Assembly: GCF_015552075.1 (NCBI RefSeq)
Contig: NZ_JADNDZ010000026.1
Span: forward strand, 1 to 51,800
Direction of reading: 5' to 3'
Length of the DNA stretch: 51,800 bases
DNA from: Collinsella aerofaciens
GTDB lineage: Bacteria > Actinomycetota > Coriobacteriia > Coriobacteriales > Coriobacteriaceae
Of the stretch, positions 1-8,397 are shown in pieces. The stretch's first letter is position 1, and each line of letters opens with the position of its first letter. The translations under genes and the position numbers were made by a program. Below the pieces are notes generated by a model. The model made no database searches, was not told the origin of the DNA, and saw only the letters and a list, made by a program, of their open reading frames with translations.

Positions 1-393
1 GAACCGCTCTTTTCCTCCGACGGCGCCTCTTGGATGACCGGCCGCGACGTACAGTTCAAGGCAATCCTGGACTTTATCCGCGCAAACTATGCAGCCGCTA
101 TAGATGTGCCCCAGATGGCATCTGCAGCCGGCGTAAGCGAAAGAGAGTGTTACCGCATTATCGAAGCTTGCGCAGGAACGACCCCGGCGGCATATCTACG
201 CGCATACCGCATCAACCGTGCTTGCGAACTTTTGGCGCACACCACGCGAACGGTGCAGGCAATCGCTCGGCAATGCGGATTTGCGACAGCAAGCCATCTA
301 GGGCAGGTATTTAAAGAACAAATGGGATGCACTCCTTCGAGCTATCGAGCAGTGAGGCAGAATTTCGATAGTACCAGGCAGAAATCCCGCTAG
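1..393 (+). CDS. AraC-family transcriptional regulator, C-terminal part (5' end outside window)
   Basis: The reading frame is open from base 1, so only the last 130 residues are visible and the ATG at 34 is probably internal. The visible part is a complete AraC/XylS-type DNA-binding domain: two helix-turn-helix units, the second with the family pattern around 'IARQCGFATASHLGQVFKEQ' and the closing 'GCTPSSYR'. AraC-family proteins usually bind tandem direct repeats as activators of sugar or stress genes; the ligand-binding N-terminal half lies outside the window, so the inducer cannot be guessed. A HAD phosphatase follows after 56 bp on the same strand. The family call is firm, the target genes are unknown. 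Confidence 0.88.
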   Translation, partial: EPLFSSDGASWMTGRDVQFKAILDFIRANYAAAIDVPQMASAAGVSERECYRIIEACAGTTPAAYLRAYRINRACELLAHTTRTVQAIARQCGFATASHLGQVFKEQMGCTPSSYRAVRQNFDSTRQKSR

Positions 394-449
394 CCCTTCT
401 TCTGTCACTGCATCAAACTTGCAGGCAAACAACAGATAGGAGCAACCAT

Positions 450-1073
450 ATGAAGCACTTTGACCATATCGTGTTTGATGTTGATGGAACATTGGCAGAT
501 ACAGAAGAAAGCGTTCTGTCATCGCTTGCCCAGATTGTCCAAGAAAAGACCGGCAAAACGCTCCCACGAAACGAGCTTGAATTTGCCCTCGGCATACCCG
601 GCAAGAATGCCCTTGAGAAACTTGGAATCTACTCGCAAGCAACGTTGGATCGCTGGTGCCAAGTTGCCGCCAGCTTTAAAAGCACCATCAGCGTGTTTCC
701 AGGTTTGCTTGAAGTCATCGCAAAACTCGCCGATAGCGGTTGCAATCTTGGCATTGTCTCCTCACGTGCGCGCGACGAATACGCAGAAGAAATAGCACCT
801 CTTGGCTTCGATAAGTTTTTTGAACACATCATCCTTGTCGAAGACACAACCGAGCACAAGCCTTCGCCCGCACCCATGCTCGAATATCTCCGGCGTACGG
901 GCGCGAATCCTGGCAACGTCGTCTACGTTGGCGACACCGTCTACGACGAACAATGCGCAACTTCGGCAGGGGTCAGTTTTGCCAGAGCGGCATGGGGATC
1001 ACACCAAGACATCCCAAACGCCACCTACAACCTCAAAACCCCCAACGACCTGCTAACCCTAACAACCAAGTAA
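450..1073 (+). CDS. HAD-superfamily hydrolase, phosphoglycolate phosphatase-like
   Basis: Cytosolic phosphatase of the haloacid dehalogenase superfamily, 207 residues, the usual size for the PGP/beta-phosphoglucomutase-like group with an alpha-helical cap. Motif I is DVDGT with nucleophile D10 and acid/base D12; motif II is the serine pair at 104-105; the conserved lysine is K137 in EHKPSP; motif III is GDTVYD with D162 and D166. An AGGAG-type ribosome site lies before the ATG at 450. It follows the AraC gene on the same strand and may be cotranscribed with it. The substrate is unknown; sugar phosphates or phosphoglycolate are family possibilities. Confidence 0.85.
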   Translation: MKHFDHIVFDVDGTLADTEESVLSSLAQIVQEKTGKTLPRNELEFALGIPGKNALEKLGIYSQATLDRWCQVAASFKSTISVFPGLLEVIAKLADSGCNLGIVSSRARDEYAEEIAPLGFDKFFEHIILVEDTTEHKPSPAPMLEYLRRTGANPGNVVYVGDTVYDEQCATSAGVSFARAAWGSHQDIPNATYNLKTPNDLLTLTTK

Positions 1074-1122
1074 CCCCCGCGCCCCACCCTTTCAGCCCCA
1101 ACACCACAAGGGCGATCGAGCA

Positions 1123-1275
1123 GGACGGCTTGGGCGGGTCCCCGTACTTAGTTTCCAAAATCATTCCGCAGCGCGAAGGCCCCCGTTGCCAACGCTTCGT
1201 AGAAGCGAGGCAACGGGGGCCTTCATGCGCGAGGACGTTTTGGAAACTAAGTACGGGGACCCGCCCAAGCCGTCC
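1123..1275. repeat. Long near-perfect palindrome with nested stem
   Basis: Bases 1123-1160 and 1238-1275 are perfect 38-base reverse complements. Inside them a second stem pairs 16 bases either side of the centre (GAAGGCCCCCGTTGCC and its complement), and a short stem caps the loop. The 153-bp unit lies between the convergent HAD phosphatase and the class II aldolase, so it could act as a bidirectional terminator, but it is far longer than needed and has no strong U-tract. It resembles a miniature inverted-repeat element. Confidence 0.85.
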
Positions 1276-1299
1276 GGTGGGATCGGAGTACCCTTGCTG

Positions 1300-2157
1300 T
1301 TACTCTGCTTTGCCCACAGAGTTGAGGTTGGTCATGCGGATCTTAACCAGCTCGGTGATCTCACGCATGCCCTCCTTGGCCGGCTTCTTGGGGTCGAAGC
1401 AGGCGGGGTTCTCGGCCATGTAGGCCATGAAGCCCTTGGTGTAGGCCTGACGCAGCTCGGTGGCGTAGTTGACCTTGCAGATGCCGTTCTTCACAGCCTC
1501 GGCAACCTGCTCATCGGGCACACCGGAAGTGCCGTGCAGAACCAGCGGCACGTCGACGGCGTCGCGAATGGCCTTGACCACGGACTGCTCGATGTGCGGA
1601 TCGCTCGTGTACACACCGTGGCTGGTGCCAACGCCAATTGCAAGGGAGGTGCAGCCGGTACGCTCGACGAACTCCTTGGCCTCGGCCGGATCGGTGTAGG
1701 GGCTCTCGCCCTCAACCGCAGGACCGTCGTCCTCCTTGCCGCCAACCTTACCGAGCTCGGCCTCGACGGGCACGCCCATGGCGCGGCCAGCGTCAGCGAC
1801 GGACTTGGTCAGAGCGATGTTGTCCTCGAAAGACTCGTGCGAACCGTCAATCATGACAGAGGTGTAGCCAGTGCGGAAAGCCTGCATGCAGCGGTCATAG
1901 CCATCGCCGTGATCGAGGTGCAGGGCGACGGGCACGGAAGCGCGCTCGGCGGCAGCCTTGACCATGCCGTAGAAGTAGTCCAGACCAGCGGTCTTGATGG
2001 TGCCCGGGGTGGTCTGCATGATGACGGGGGACTTGGTCTCCTCGGCAGCAGCCAGAACGGCCATAACAAACTCGAGGTTCTCAACGTTGAACGCGCCGAC
2101 GGCGTAGTGGCCGGCCTGAGCGTCCTTGAGCATCTTTTCGGTGGTAACAAGTGCCAT
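1300..2157 (-). CDS. Class II fructose/tagatose-bisphosphate aldolase
   Basis: Zinc-dependent aldolase that reversibly splits a ketohexose 1,6-bisphosphate to dihydroxyacetone phosphate and glyceraldehyde 3-phosphate. The start at 2157 (MALVTTEK) was chosen because GGAGAGGAGC precedes it and the longer frame adds a non-homologous leader. The 285 residues carry class II hallmarks: HLDHG with zinc ligand H80, catalytic D82 and zinc ligand H83, E134 in AELG, H180 in SHGVY and H208 in LHGTSG. Length suits the FbaA/GatY/KbaY group. It is divergent from a DeoR-type regulator. No lacD-type tagatose-bisphosphate aldolase occurs in the window, so this enzyme may close the lacABC pathway; glycolytic or gluconeogenic use is equally possible. 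Confidence 0.93.
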   Translation of the reverse strand: MALVTTEKMLKDAQAGHYAVGAFNVENLEFVMAVLAAAEETKSPVIMQTTPGTIKTAGLDYFYGMVKAAAERASVPVALHLDHGDGYDRCMQAFRTGYTSVMIDGSHESFEDNIALTKSVADAGRAMGVPVEAELGKVGGKEDDGPAVEGESPYTDPAEAKEFVERTGCTSLAIGVGTSHGVYTSDPHIEQSVVKAIRDAVDVPLVLHGTSGVPDEQVAEAVKNGICKVNYATELRQAYTKGFMAYMAENPACFDPKKPAKEGMREITELVKIRMTNLNSVGKAE

Positions 2158-2491
2158 GAGCGTTTGCTCCTCTCCCTCGCCCGCATCTGGACATCGGGCG
2201 TAGTTGTTCACAAGGCGTTTTACCTTGCGTTTTACTGCGCTCATTGTATGAAATTCAGCGTCTTTGCACGTGCGAGATATTGAGCCCATGCAGGTCAATA
2301 CCGTCGTTTTTGAAAAGTAAACGGAAGGAATTGGAGCCGAGTGGGCGTGTTCGATATTGAATTTTGGGCGTTGAGCGTCTTTCTTTTATAGAAAAGATAA
2401 GTAATCGAAAGGTGTTTTCTTACTCAAAAAGAAAATGAACGAAAATAGAGTCAACACAATTCCTGCAAATTTAGCCGAGAATGGAGCAGAC
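2158..2491. promoter_or_regulatory. Divergent promoter region, aldolase / DeoR regulator
   Basis: A 334-bp AT-rich spacer between the divergent aldolase and DeoR-type regulator. It holds a short inverted repeat CTTTCTTTTATAGAAAAG near 2379-2396 and, at 2348-2365, a sequence beginning TGTTCGATATTG that matches the first half of the LacR-like box described at 32197-32215. No gene was seen here; the specific operator is not proven. Confidence 0.5.
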
Positions 2492-3295
2492 ATGACCCAA
2501 GCTACCAACCGTGCTTTTGCCGACGAACGCCGCGCCGCCATCATGGAAATGCTCGAGCACAACGCCTCGGTGCAGGTAGCAGAAATCGCCCAGACCTTTG
2601 GCGTGTCCTCCGTCACCGCCCGCGCCGACCTGGACGCGCTCGCCGAAGCAGGCAAGCTGCGCCGCACACATGGTGGTGCCGTTTCGCTTCACAAGCGCCT
2701 GACCGTCTCCACGCAGGATCGCCGCATCAATGTCAACGTCGCCGCCAAGCAGGCCATCGCGCAAAGCGCCATCGAGCTCGTCAATGACGGCGACACGCTG
2801 CTCGTCGACTCGGGCACCACGGCGCTCGAGTTCGTCCGGCTCCTCGATCAACGCGACGGTATCACCGTCATCACAGCAGACATTACCATTGCCGATTACA
2901 TCGACGAGAGCATGCCCTCAGTCGATGTCGTCATGCTGGGCGGGGCGCTGCGCAAAGGCCATCGTTATCTGTACGGTCCACTTACCATGCAGGCGCTCCA
3001 AATGGTCCATGCCGATCTGGCCGTCATGTGCCCTGGCGCTTTTGTTCCCGGCTGCGGCTTTACGACCGACTTTCCGCAGATGGCCGAGACCAAAACGGCT
3101 ATGATCGCCGCAGCCCATCAAAGCGTCGCCCTCATGGACGCCAGTAAGGTCAACGGACGCGGCATGTACCGTTTTGCCGAGCTGACCGATGTCGACGCCA
3201 TCGTGATGGACCGAGACCCCGAAGGCGCCGTCGCCACCTCAATCGCCAAGACCGCCGACGGCGCACGTCCAGCACTCATCATCGCCGCCAACTAA
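2492..3295 (+). CDS. DeoR/GlpR-family transcriptional regulator
   Basis: Cytosolic repressor-type regulator of sugar metabolism, 267 residues. The N-terminal winged helix includes 'VAEIAQTFGVSSVTARADL' and the family signature LRRTHGGAV. The C-terminal DeoRC sensor domain has the phosphosugar-binding DSGTTALEF and 'VITADITIADYI' stretches. The ATG at 2492 is preferred because GGAGCAGAC precedes it; an upstream in-frame ATG at 2435 has no good ribosome site and would add 19 unmatched residues. It is divergent from the class II aldolase, so that gene is the likely target, with a phosphorylated sugar intermediate as effector. Confidence 0.9.
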   Translation: MTQATNRAFADERRAAIMEMLEHNASVQVAEIAQTFGVSSVTARADLDALAEAGKLRRTHGGAVSLHKRLTVSTQDRRINVNVAAKQAIAQSAIELVNDGDTLLVDSGTTALEFVRLLDQRDGITVITADITIADYIDESMPSVDVVMLGGALRKGHRYLYGPLTMQALQMVHADLAVMCPGAFVPGCGFTTDFPQMAETKTAMIAAAHQSVALMDASKVNGRGMYRFAELTDVDAIVMDRDPEGAVATSIAKTADGARPALIIAAN

Positions 3296-3300
3296 ATAAA

Positions 3301-3337
3301 AACCACCACAAAGGTGCCTGTCCCCTTTGTGGTGGTT
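3301..3337 (-). terminator. Rho-independent terminator between convergent genes
   Basis: A perfect 14-bp stem (AACCACCACAAAGG with its complement) and a 9-nt loop lies between the end of the DeoR gene and the end of the flavodiiron gene. On the minus strand it is followed by a run of T, so it best serves the leftward flavodiiron transcript. Confidence 0.85.
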
Positions 3338-3369
3338 GTGATGGCTGAGCGTCAAAAGTGAATGTGTCG

Positions 3370-4530
3370 CTACTTGGACAGCTCGTCGGCAAGGGCCTCG
3401 ATCTGAGCGCGCGAGGCGTCGTTGAGCGAGCCCAGCACAGTCACCTTGTTCTGCGTCAGGGTGATGTCCTTCATGCCCTCGAGCTCCTTGGTCATAACCT
3501 TGGCAGCTGCGGGCGCCCAGGAACCGGACTCGACAAGCGCCACGGTGCGGTTCTGGTAGGCATGCTCGGCGAGCGTGTGGATAAAGGTGCTCATGCACGG
3601 GAAGATCTCGCCCTGATAGGTAATGGAGGCGAGCACCAGACGGTCGTAGCGGAACGCATCCTCAACGGCCTCGGCCATGTCGTCGCGAGCCAGGTCAAAG
3701 ACGGAGACCTTCTGGCCGCGAGCCTCAAGCGCAGATGCGAGCTCCTCGACGGCAGCCTTCAGATGGCCATACACGCTCGCATAGGCAATCGTGATGCCCT
3801 CGTCCTCGGGCTGATAGCTCGACCAGGTGTTATAGGTGTCGAGGTAGTAGCCCAGGTTCTCGGTCAGCACGGGGCCGTGGAGCGGGCAGATGATTTGGAT
3901 GTCCAGGTCGGCGGCCTTCTTGAGCACGGCCTGCACGAACTTGCCGAACTTACCGACGATGCCAAAGTAGTAGCGGCGAGCCTCGCAAGCCCACCCCTCG
4001 GGATCCTCGATGTCGTTGGCGCCAAACTTGCCAAAGCCGTCGGCACTAAAGAGCACCTTGTCGGTGGACTCGTAGGAGAAGATTACCTCGGGCCAGTGAA
4101 CGTTGGGGGCGCCGATAAAGGTCAGGCTGTGGCCGCCCAGGTCGAGCACGTCGCCCTCTTTGACGACCATCTTGCGCTCGGGGTAGTCGGTGCCAAAGTA
4201 GTTGACCATCATGCGGAAGGCGCCCATGCTGGCCACAATCTGTGCCTGGGGATAGCGCTCCATAAAGGCGGCGATACCGGCGGAGTGATCGGGCTCCATG
4301 TGATGGACAACCAGGTAGTCGGGCGTACGGCCATCGAGCACGGCCTCGAGGTTGCCGAGCCACTCGTCAACAAAACCGCCGTCGACTGAATCGGCGACAG
4401 CGATTTTATCGCCCAAGATAACATAGCTGTTGTATGCCATGCCGTTCTCGGACACGTCGTACTGGCCCTCGAACAGGTCAATGTCGTGATCGTCGACACC
4501 GATGTAGCGGATATCCTTGGTGATCTCCAT
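3370..4530 (-). CDS. Flavodiiron protein (A-type flavoprotein, FprA-like)
   Basis: Cytosolic enzyme that reduces oxygen to water or nitric oxide to nitrous oxide and protects anaerobes. The start at 4530 (MEITKDIRYIG) has an AGGAGG site; the longer frame adds 21 unlikely residues. The 386 residues comprise a metallo-beta-lactamase-like diiron domain, with H77, E79, D81 and H82 in HMEPDH, then H145, D164 and H218, and a C-terminal flavodoxin domain from about 245 (ITIAYASVYGH binds FMN phosphate). All usual iron ligands are present. No rubredoxin domain is fused, so an external electron donor is needed. It appears monocistronic. Confidence 0.95.
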   Translation of the reverse strand: MEITKDIRYIGVDDHDIDLFEGQYDVSENGMAYNSYVILGDKIAVADSVDGGFVDEWLGNLEAVLDGRTPDYLVVHHMEPDHSAGIAAFMERYPQAQIVASMGAFRMMVNYFGTDYPERKMVVKEGDVLDLGGHSLTFIGAPNVHWPEVIFSYESTDKVLFSADGFGKFGANDIEDPEGWACEARRYYFGIVGKFGKFVQAVLKKAADLDIQIICPLHGPVLTENLGYYLDTYNTWSSYQPEDEGITIAYASVYGHLKAAVEELASALEARGQKVSVFDLARDDMAEAVEDAFRYDRLVLASITYQGEIFPCMSTFIHTLAEHAYQNRTVALVESGSWAPAAAKVMTKELEGMKDITLTQNKVTVLGSLNDASRAQIEALADELSK

Positions 4531-4659
4531 CAGGCAAAGCCTCCTAGATAGACAAAAGAACCCGTCTATCATAACACTCGCCTTCATAGCCACGGCTATC
4601 CGTCAGCATCCTTACCGATTGTAATTGAGGCGGAATATACTGCCGTTGACCTGCACAAA

Positions 4660-5691
4660 CTATGCGCGCAGTATCGCCGTGCTATGTCGAATAATGAGCT
4701 GGCCGGGAATACGGATGGCAACGGTTTTGCCCGCCGTACCCGCCTCGGGAACCGCATGCTCAAACACCTCGCGTCCGCGCTGATGTAGATCGAATCGCAC
4801 GGTCGTGAGCTCGTTGTGTGCCACAAAATCATCGAGCGAATCGTCGACGCCCACCACGCTCACGTCCTCGGGCACGCGCAGGCCGCTATCACGCAGCGCG
4901 GCAATCGCGCCATTTGCCATCTGATCGTTTGCCGCATAGATCGCCGTCATGGTGTGATCGTGCTCGGCCAGATACCTGCCGGCTTCGTAACCGCTGTTGG
5001 CAGACCAGTCGCCCTCGAGCGGCTCTGCCGGCTCGATGTGTTTACGCTCGAGCGCATCCTGCCAACCGGCGCGACGAAATTGCTCGTCGACCGAGAACGA
5101 CGGGCCGCCGATATAGCGAATCTGCTCGTGCCCCAGCTCAAACAGGTGATCCATAAGCAATAGCGAGCAGCCGTAATGGTCGGAATCGACCGTGGTCACC
5201 CGCGGGTGCGCGTACATGGTAACGATGACCGTGCCAATGCCCGGCAGTGGATCAAACGTCTCAAAATCGGGCGCCATGCGGCTCATGCCGATGATGATGC
5301 CGTCCACCGGCAATGCGGCCATACGACACGTGGCCTCGGCAAGCGAAAACTCCTCGGTCTTGGACATCTCGACCAACGTGATGGCGCAATTATGCTCGCG
5401 AGCAGCGCTGGCGATGCCGTCGATCATTGAGAGGTTGCCAAACTTGGTGACATCGTTGACGCACAGGCCGACCGAATGGTAGCGACCGTCGCGCAGCGAG
5501 CGACCGGCATAACTCGGACGAAAGCCGAGCTCTTGCATAGCGGCCTGCACGCGCTGGCGCGTCTGCTCGTTAACGTTGGGCAAGCCGTTGGCGACGCGCG
5601 AAACCGTCTGCTGCGAAACGCCGGCAGCGCGGGCGACGTCGGCCATGGAGACCGGACGCGAACCCGTGTCATTGGAAGGGCGCCTTGCCAC
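4660..5691 (-). CDS. LacI-family regulator of the galactose operon (LacI-1)
   Basis: A 343-residue repressor with an N-terminal helix-turn-helix (SMADVARAAGVSQQTVSRVANG), hinge helix, and periplasmic-binding-protein-like sensor domain. The two recognition-helix residues that set operator choice in LacI are QQ here, unlike the three paralogs in this window (EQ, RQ, LK). It is divergent from galM, and the spacer holds two copies of an ATGTTAACGTACTCAT operator, with a third before galK. It therefore probably represses galMKT and itself, with galactose or a derivative as inducer. This start fits the family N-terminus. Confidence 0.92.
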   Translation of the reverse strand: MARRPSNDTGSRPVSMADVARAAGVSQQTVSRVANGLPNVNEQTRQRVQAAMQELGFRPSYAGRSLRDGRYHSVGLCVNDVTKFGNLSMIDGIASAAREHNCAITLVEMSKTEEFSLAEATCRMAALPVDGIIIGMSRMAPDFETFDPLPGIGTVIVTMYAHPRVTTVDSDHYGCSLLLMDHLFELGHEQIRYIGGPSFSVDEQFRRAGWQDALERKHIEPAEPLEGDWSANSGYEAGRYLAEHDHTMTAIYAANDQMANGAIAALRDSGLRVPEDVSVVGVDDSLDDFVAHNELTTVRFDLHQRGREVFEHAVPEAGTAGKTVAIRIPGQLIIRHSTAILRA

Positions 5692-5774
5692 AAAATCACC
5701 TTCGCTCCTGTAGGAAACCTAAATGCCCCATGCGAAATTGCAGGTCACACGGGAGGCTTTGTTGTCTATCGATA

Positions 5775-5788
5775 ATGTTAACGTACTC
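5775..5788 (+). promoter_or_regulatory. Putative LacI-1 operator, copy 1
   Basis: ATGTTAACGTACTC, matching the copies at 5897-5912 and 7132-7147. It lies close to the regulator start, in a position suited to autoregulation. Confidence 0.75.
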
Positions 5789-5835
5789 TACTATACCTAT
5801 CAGCAGTTATGCAGCGCCCTCAACACCACCTGAAT

Positions 5836-5865
5836 ACCGTTCACGGCTCATTTTCGACCGATTGC
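5836..5865 (+). promoter_or_regulatory. LytTR-like direct-repeat box
   Basis: ACCGTTCAC at 5836 and ACCGATTGC at 5857, start to start 21 bp. Similar pairs lie at 12570, 14463 (minus), 20614, 25479, 44851 and 45090. The spacing puts both repeats on one helix face. The binding protein is unknown. Confidence 0.55.
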
Positions 5866-5896
5866 AGGAAAGCGAAGAAGTCCGTGGTTCCAGGCT

Positions 5897-5912
5897 ATGA
5901 GTACGTTAACAT
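5897..5912 (-). promoter_or_regulatory. Putative LacI-1 operator, copy 2
   Basis: Reverse-strand ATGTTAACGTACTCAT, 79 bp before galM. It is an exact extension of the copy at 5775 in the opposite orientation. Confidence 0.78.
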
Positions 5913-5990
5913 AAGGCGTAAACACACCGATACCATGATAGTCTGCGTTCCGGGCGCGCAGACTATGGCGTCGTATTCGAAAGGACGCTC

Positions 5991-7067
5991 ATGATTACCA
6001 CAACTCCGTTCGGCACCGCCCCCAGCGGCTCGCCGGTTACGGTCTATAACCTTGTTTGCGCGGGTGCCCGCGTGCGTGTCATGGACTATGGCGCGACCAT
6101 CCTTGGCATCGAGGTTCCCGATGCCTCAAACGATGTTGCCGACATCGTGCTCGGCTTCGATGCCCTCGATGGCTACTTCGACAATCCGGCATGCTACGGC
6201 GGAACTATTGGCCCTTCGGCCAACCGAACGGATAAAGGCCAAATCAAGATTGACGGCACGGTCTATCAGATGGCATGCAACGATGGTCCTGACAAAACCA
6301 ATAATCTGCACACCGACCTTGAGCATGGCCTTCATAAGCGCGTGTGGAGCGCCACAGTCGACGAGATTACCAACACGGTGAGTTTTACATGTAAGTTGGC
6401 CGACGGCGAACTGGGCCTCCCGGGCAACCGCACCTTTACTGTTGCCTATGTCCTGCAGGCGGGGCCAACGGGTGCCGCAGAGCTCACCTGCACGCAAAGC
6501 TGCGTTACCGATGCCGACACCTTCGTCAACATGACCAACCACACGTACTTCAACCTTGCGGGGCACGATGCCGGCACGGTTCTGGACCAGGTCGCGACTA
6601 TCGACGCCGAGGCTTTCCTCCCTCAGCGCCAGGACAACGTCTCTTCTGGCGAAGTTCGCCCCGTGGCCGACACGCCATTCGATTTCCGCGCACCCAAGGC
6701 GCTCGGCCGCGACATCGAGGCGAACGACGAGCAGCTCAAGATTGCACGGGGCTTTGACCATTGTTTCTGCCTGGATGGCTTTACCCCCGACGCCGATCCG
6801 CGCCACGCACTGCGCTTGCAAGATCCAAACTCGCGCCGCACGCTCGACATCTTCGTAACCGCACCGGGCGCGCATCTGTATACTGGCAACTGGCTCAGCG
6901 ATATCGACACCAAAGACGGCTGCAGTTACGGTCCTCGCGACGGCGTCGCATTTGAGCCCGAGTTTTGGCCTGACAACAATCATCACACAGATTGGGCACA
7001 TCCCGTCTGCACACCTGACCACCCGTTTAGCTCGACGATCGTCTACCGATTCTCGACGATTTGTTAA
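5991..7067 (+). CDS. galM: Aldose 1-epimerase (galactose mutarotase)
   Basis: Interconverts alpha and beta anomers of galactose, feeding alpha-galactose to galactokinase. The 358-residue length is normal. Family features are the N-terminal 'VMDYGATILGIEVPD', NLHTDLEHGLHKRVW with a conserved histidine, NHTYFNLAGHD with the catalytic histidine, and GVAFEPEFWPD with the catalytic glutamate near the C-terminus. A GAAAGGA ribosome site precedes the ATG. It is the first gene of galM-galK-galT; a paralog lies at 32371. Confidence 0.95.
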   Translation: MITTTPFGTAPSGSPVTVYNLVCAGARVRVMDYGATILGIEVPDASNDVADIVLGFDALDGYFDNPACYGGTIGPSANRTDKGQIKIDGTVYQMACNDGPDKTNNLHTDLEHGLHKRVWSATVDEITNTVSFTCKLADGELGLPGNRTFTVAYVLQAGPTGAAELTCTQSCVTDADTFVNMTNHTYFNLAGHDAGTVLDQVATIDAEAFLPQRQDNVSSGEVRPVADTPFDFRAPKALGRDIEANDEQLKIARGFDHCFCLDGFTPDADPRHALRLQDPNSRRTLDIFVTAPGAHLYTGNWLSDIDTKDGCSYGPRDGVAFEPEFWPDNNHHTDWAHPVCTPDHPFSSTIVYRFSTIC

Positions 7068-7080
7068 CCCACCCTCGTCG

Positions 7081-7127
7081 AGGTGCGAGGAAGCAGCGTT
7101 ATGACTCCCGCCCACTCCCTCGCACCT
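7081..7127 (+). other. Stem-loop in the galM-galK spacer
   Basis: AGGTGCGAGG at 7081 pairs with CCTCGCACCT at 7118. There is no U-tract directly after it, so it may be a partial terminator or mRNA-processing hairpin; the next element is an operator copy. Confidence 0.5.
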
Positions 7128-7131
7128 TGAT

Positions 7132-7147
7132 ATGTTTACGTACTCAT
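7132..7147 (+). promoter_or_regulatory. Putative LacI-1 operator, copy 3
   Basis: ATGTTTACGTACTCAT, one base from the 5897 copy, 45 bp before galK. This suggests galK has its own regulated promoter inside the operon or forms a DNA loop with the upstream copies. Confidence 0.7.
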
Positions 7148-7191
7148 AAGCAAAGCCCGGTAACTCGGGATAGCCAAGAAAGGAAGACACC

Positions 7192-8397
7192 ATGACCGCC
7201 CCCGACGAAAAGACACTCGCCACGCTCACCAAGCTGTTTGAGGAGGAGTTTGGCCCCATCGGCGACCGCCAGGTGCTCTACGTGCACGCGCCCGGGCGTT
7301 CCGAGATCAGCGGCAATCACACCGATCACGAGGGCGGTCACGTTATCGCCGGCTCGCTCGATGTCGCCGTCGACGGCATCGCCGTGGCAACCGACTCCAA
7401 CAAGATTCGCGTCGCCGACGAGGGCTATCCTACGTTTGAGATCGCGCTCGACACGCTAGATGTTCAGGAGTCCGAGAAGGGCACGTCCGCAAGCCTCGTC
7501 CGCGGCATGGCGCACGAGATTGCAGCCCTTGGCGTTGAGCCCCACGGCTTCGACTTCGCCTTCACCTGCTCCGTCCCCTCGGGTGGCGGCCTTTCCAGCT
7601 CTGCCGCCGTCGAGGCCGCGTACGGTCGTGCCATGGAGACTCTCTGGGGCGCGCCCGCCATTGAGCCCGTCACGCTCGCTCAGATGAGCCAGCGCACCGA
7701 AAACAACTACTACGGCAAGCCCTGCGGTCTGATGGACCAGGCCGCCGTATGTCTGGGCGGCCTTGCCTACATGGACTTTGAGGACCAGGCTCAGCCTAAG
7801 ACCCAGAAGCTCGAGCTCAACTTTGAGGACCACGGCTATGCGCTCGTGCTCGTTAAGGTCGGCGCCGACCACGTGGCCGCCACCGATGACTACGCCGCCG
7901 TTCCGCGCGAAATGCAAGACGTCGCCGCCGAGTTTGGCAAGGCACGCCTGTGCGAGGTAAACGTTGCCGATTTTGACGCCAAGCTCCCCGAGCTGCGCGC
8001 CAAGCTGGGCGACCGTGCCTGCCTGCGCGCCGTTCACTACTGGTACGAGAACGGCCTGGTCGATAAGCGCTGGGCTGCCCTGAACGCCGGCGACATTGAC
8101 CAGTTCCTGGTCCTGACGCGCGAGTCCGGAGCCAGCTCTGCCATGTACCTGCAGAATGTCGTTGCCAAGCTGGGCTCCGAGCAGCCCTCCATGTATGCCC
8201 TGGCACTGGCCGAGCATGTGCTCGACGGCCGTGGCGCCGTTCGTATTCACGGCGGCGGCTTTGGCGGTACCATCCAGGCCTTCGTGCCGCTCGATCTGGT
8301 CGACACCTTTATCACCAAGATGAACAGCTGGCTGGGCGAGGGCTCTGCCCGTCACTACGCCATCTCTGACAAGGGGGCTTACGCGGCATGGCTGTAA
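7192..8397 (+). CDS. galK: Galactokinase
   Basis: GHMP-family kinase that phosphorylates alpha-galactose with ATP to galactose 1-phosphate. At 401 residues it matches the family. The N-terminal galactokinase signature is 'APGRSEISGNHTDHEGGHV' (residues 33-51), somewhat divergent from the textbook APGRVNLIGEHTDY. The ATP-binding motif PSGGGLSSSAA is at 129-139, and IHGGGFGGTIQAF is near the C-terminus. An AAAGGAAG-type site precedes the ATG. The galT start overlaps its 3' end, indicating coupled translation. Confidence 0.96.
   Translation: MTAPDEKTLATLTKLFEEEFGPIGDRQVLYVHAPGRSEISGNHTDHEGGHVIAGSLDVAVDGIAVATDSNKIRVADEGYPTFEIALDTLDVQESEKGTSASLVRGMAHEIAALGVEPHGFDFAFTCSVPSGGGLSSSAAVEAAYGRAMETLWGAPAIEPVTLAQMSQRTENNYYGKPCGLMDQAAVCLGGLAYMDFEDQAQPKTQKLELNFEDHGYALVLVKVGADHVAATDDYAAVPREMQDVAAEFGKARLCEVNVADFDAKLPELRAKLGDRACLRAVHYWYENGLVDKRWAALNAGDIDQFLVLTRESGASSAMYLQNVVAKLGSEQPSMYALALAEHVLDGRGAVRIHGGGFGGTIQAFVPLDLVDTFITKMNSWLGEGSARHYAISDKGAYAAWL

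Larger units (their letters stand above)
5692..5990. promoter_or_regulatory. gal divergent promoter region
   Basis: A 299-bp spacer between the LacI-1 gene and galM. It contains two operator copies in opposite orientation (5775-5788 and 5897-5912) and a 21-bp-spaced direct repeat, ACCGTTCAC at 5836 and ACCGATTGC at 5857. No coding sequence is convincing here. Confidence 0.75.

Noticed and set aside
1186..2283. 365-codon plus-strand frame opposite the aldolase
   Set aside because: Antisense to a clear enzyme and starts inside the long palindrome.
3358..4389. 343-codon plus-strand frame opposite the flavodiiron gene
   Set aside because: Antisense shadow; all flavodiiron iron ligands are present on the minus strand.
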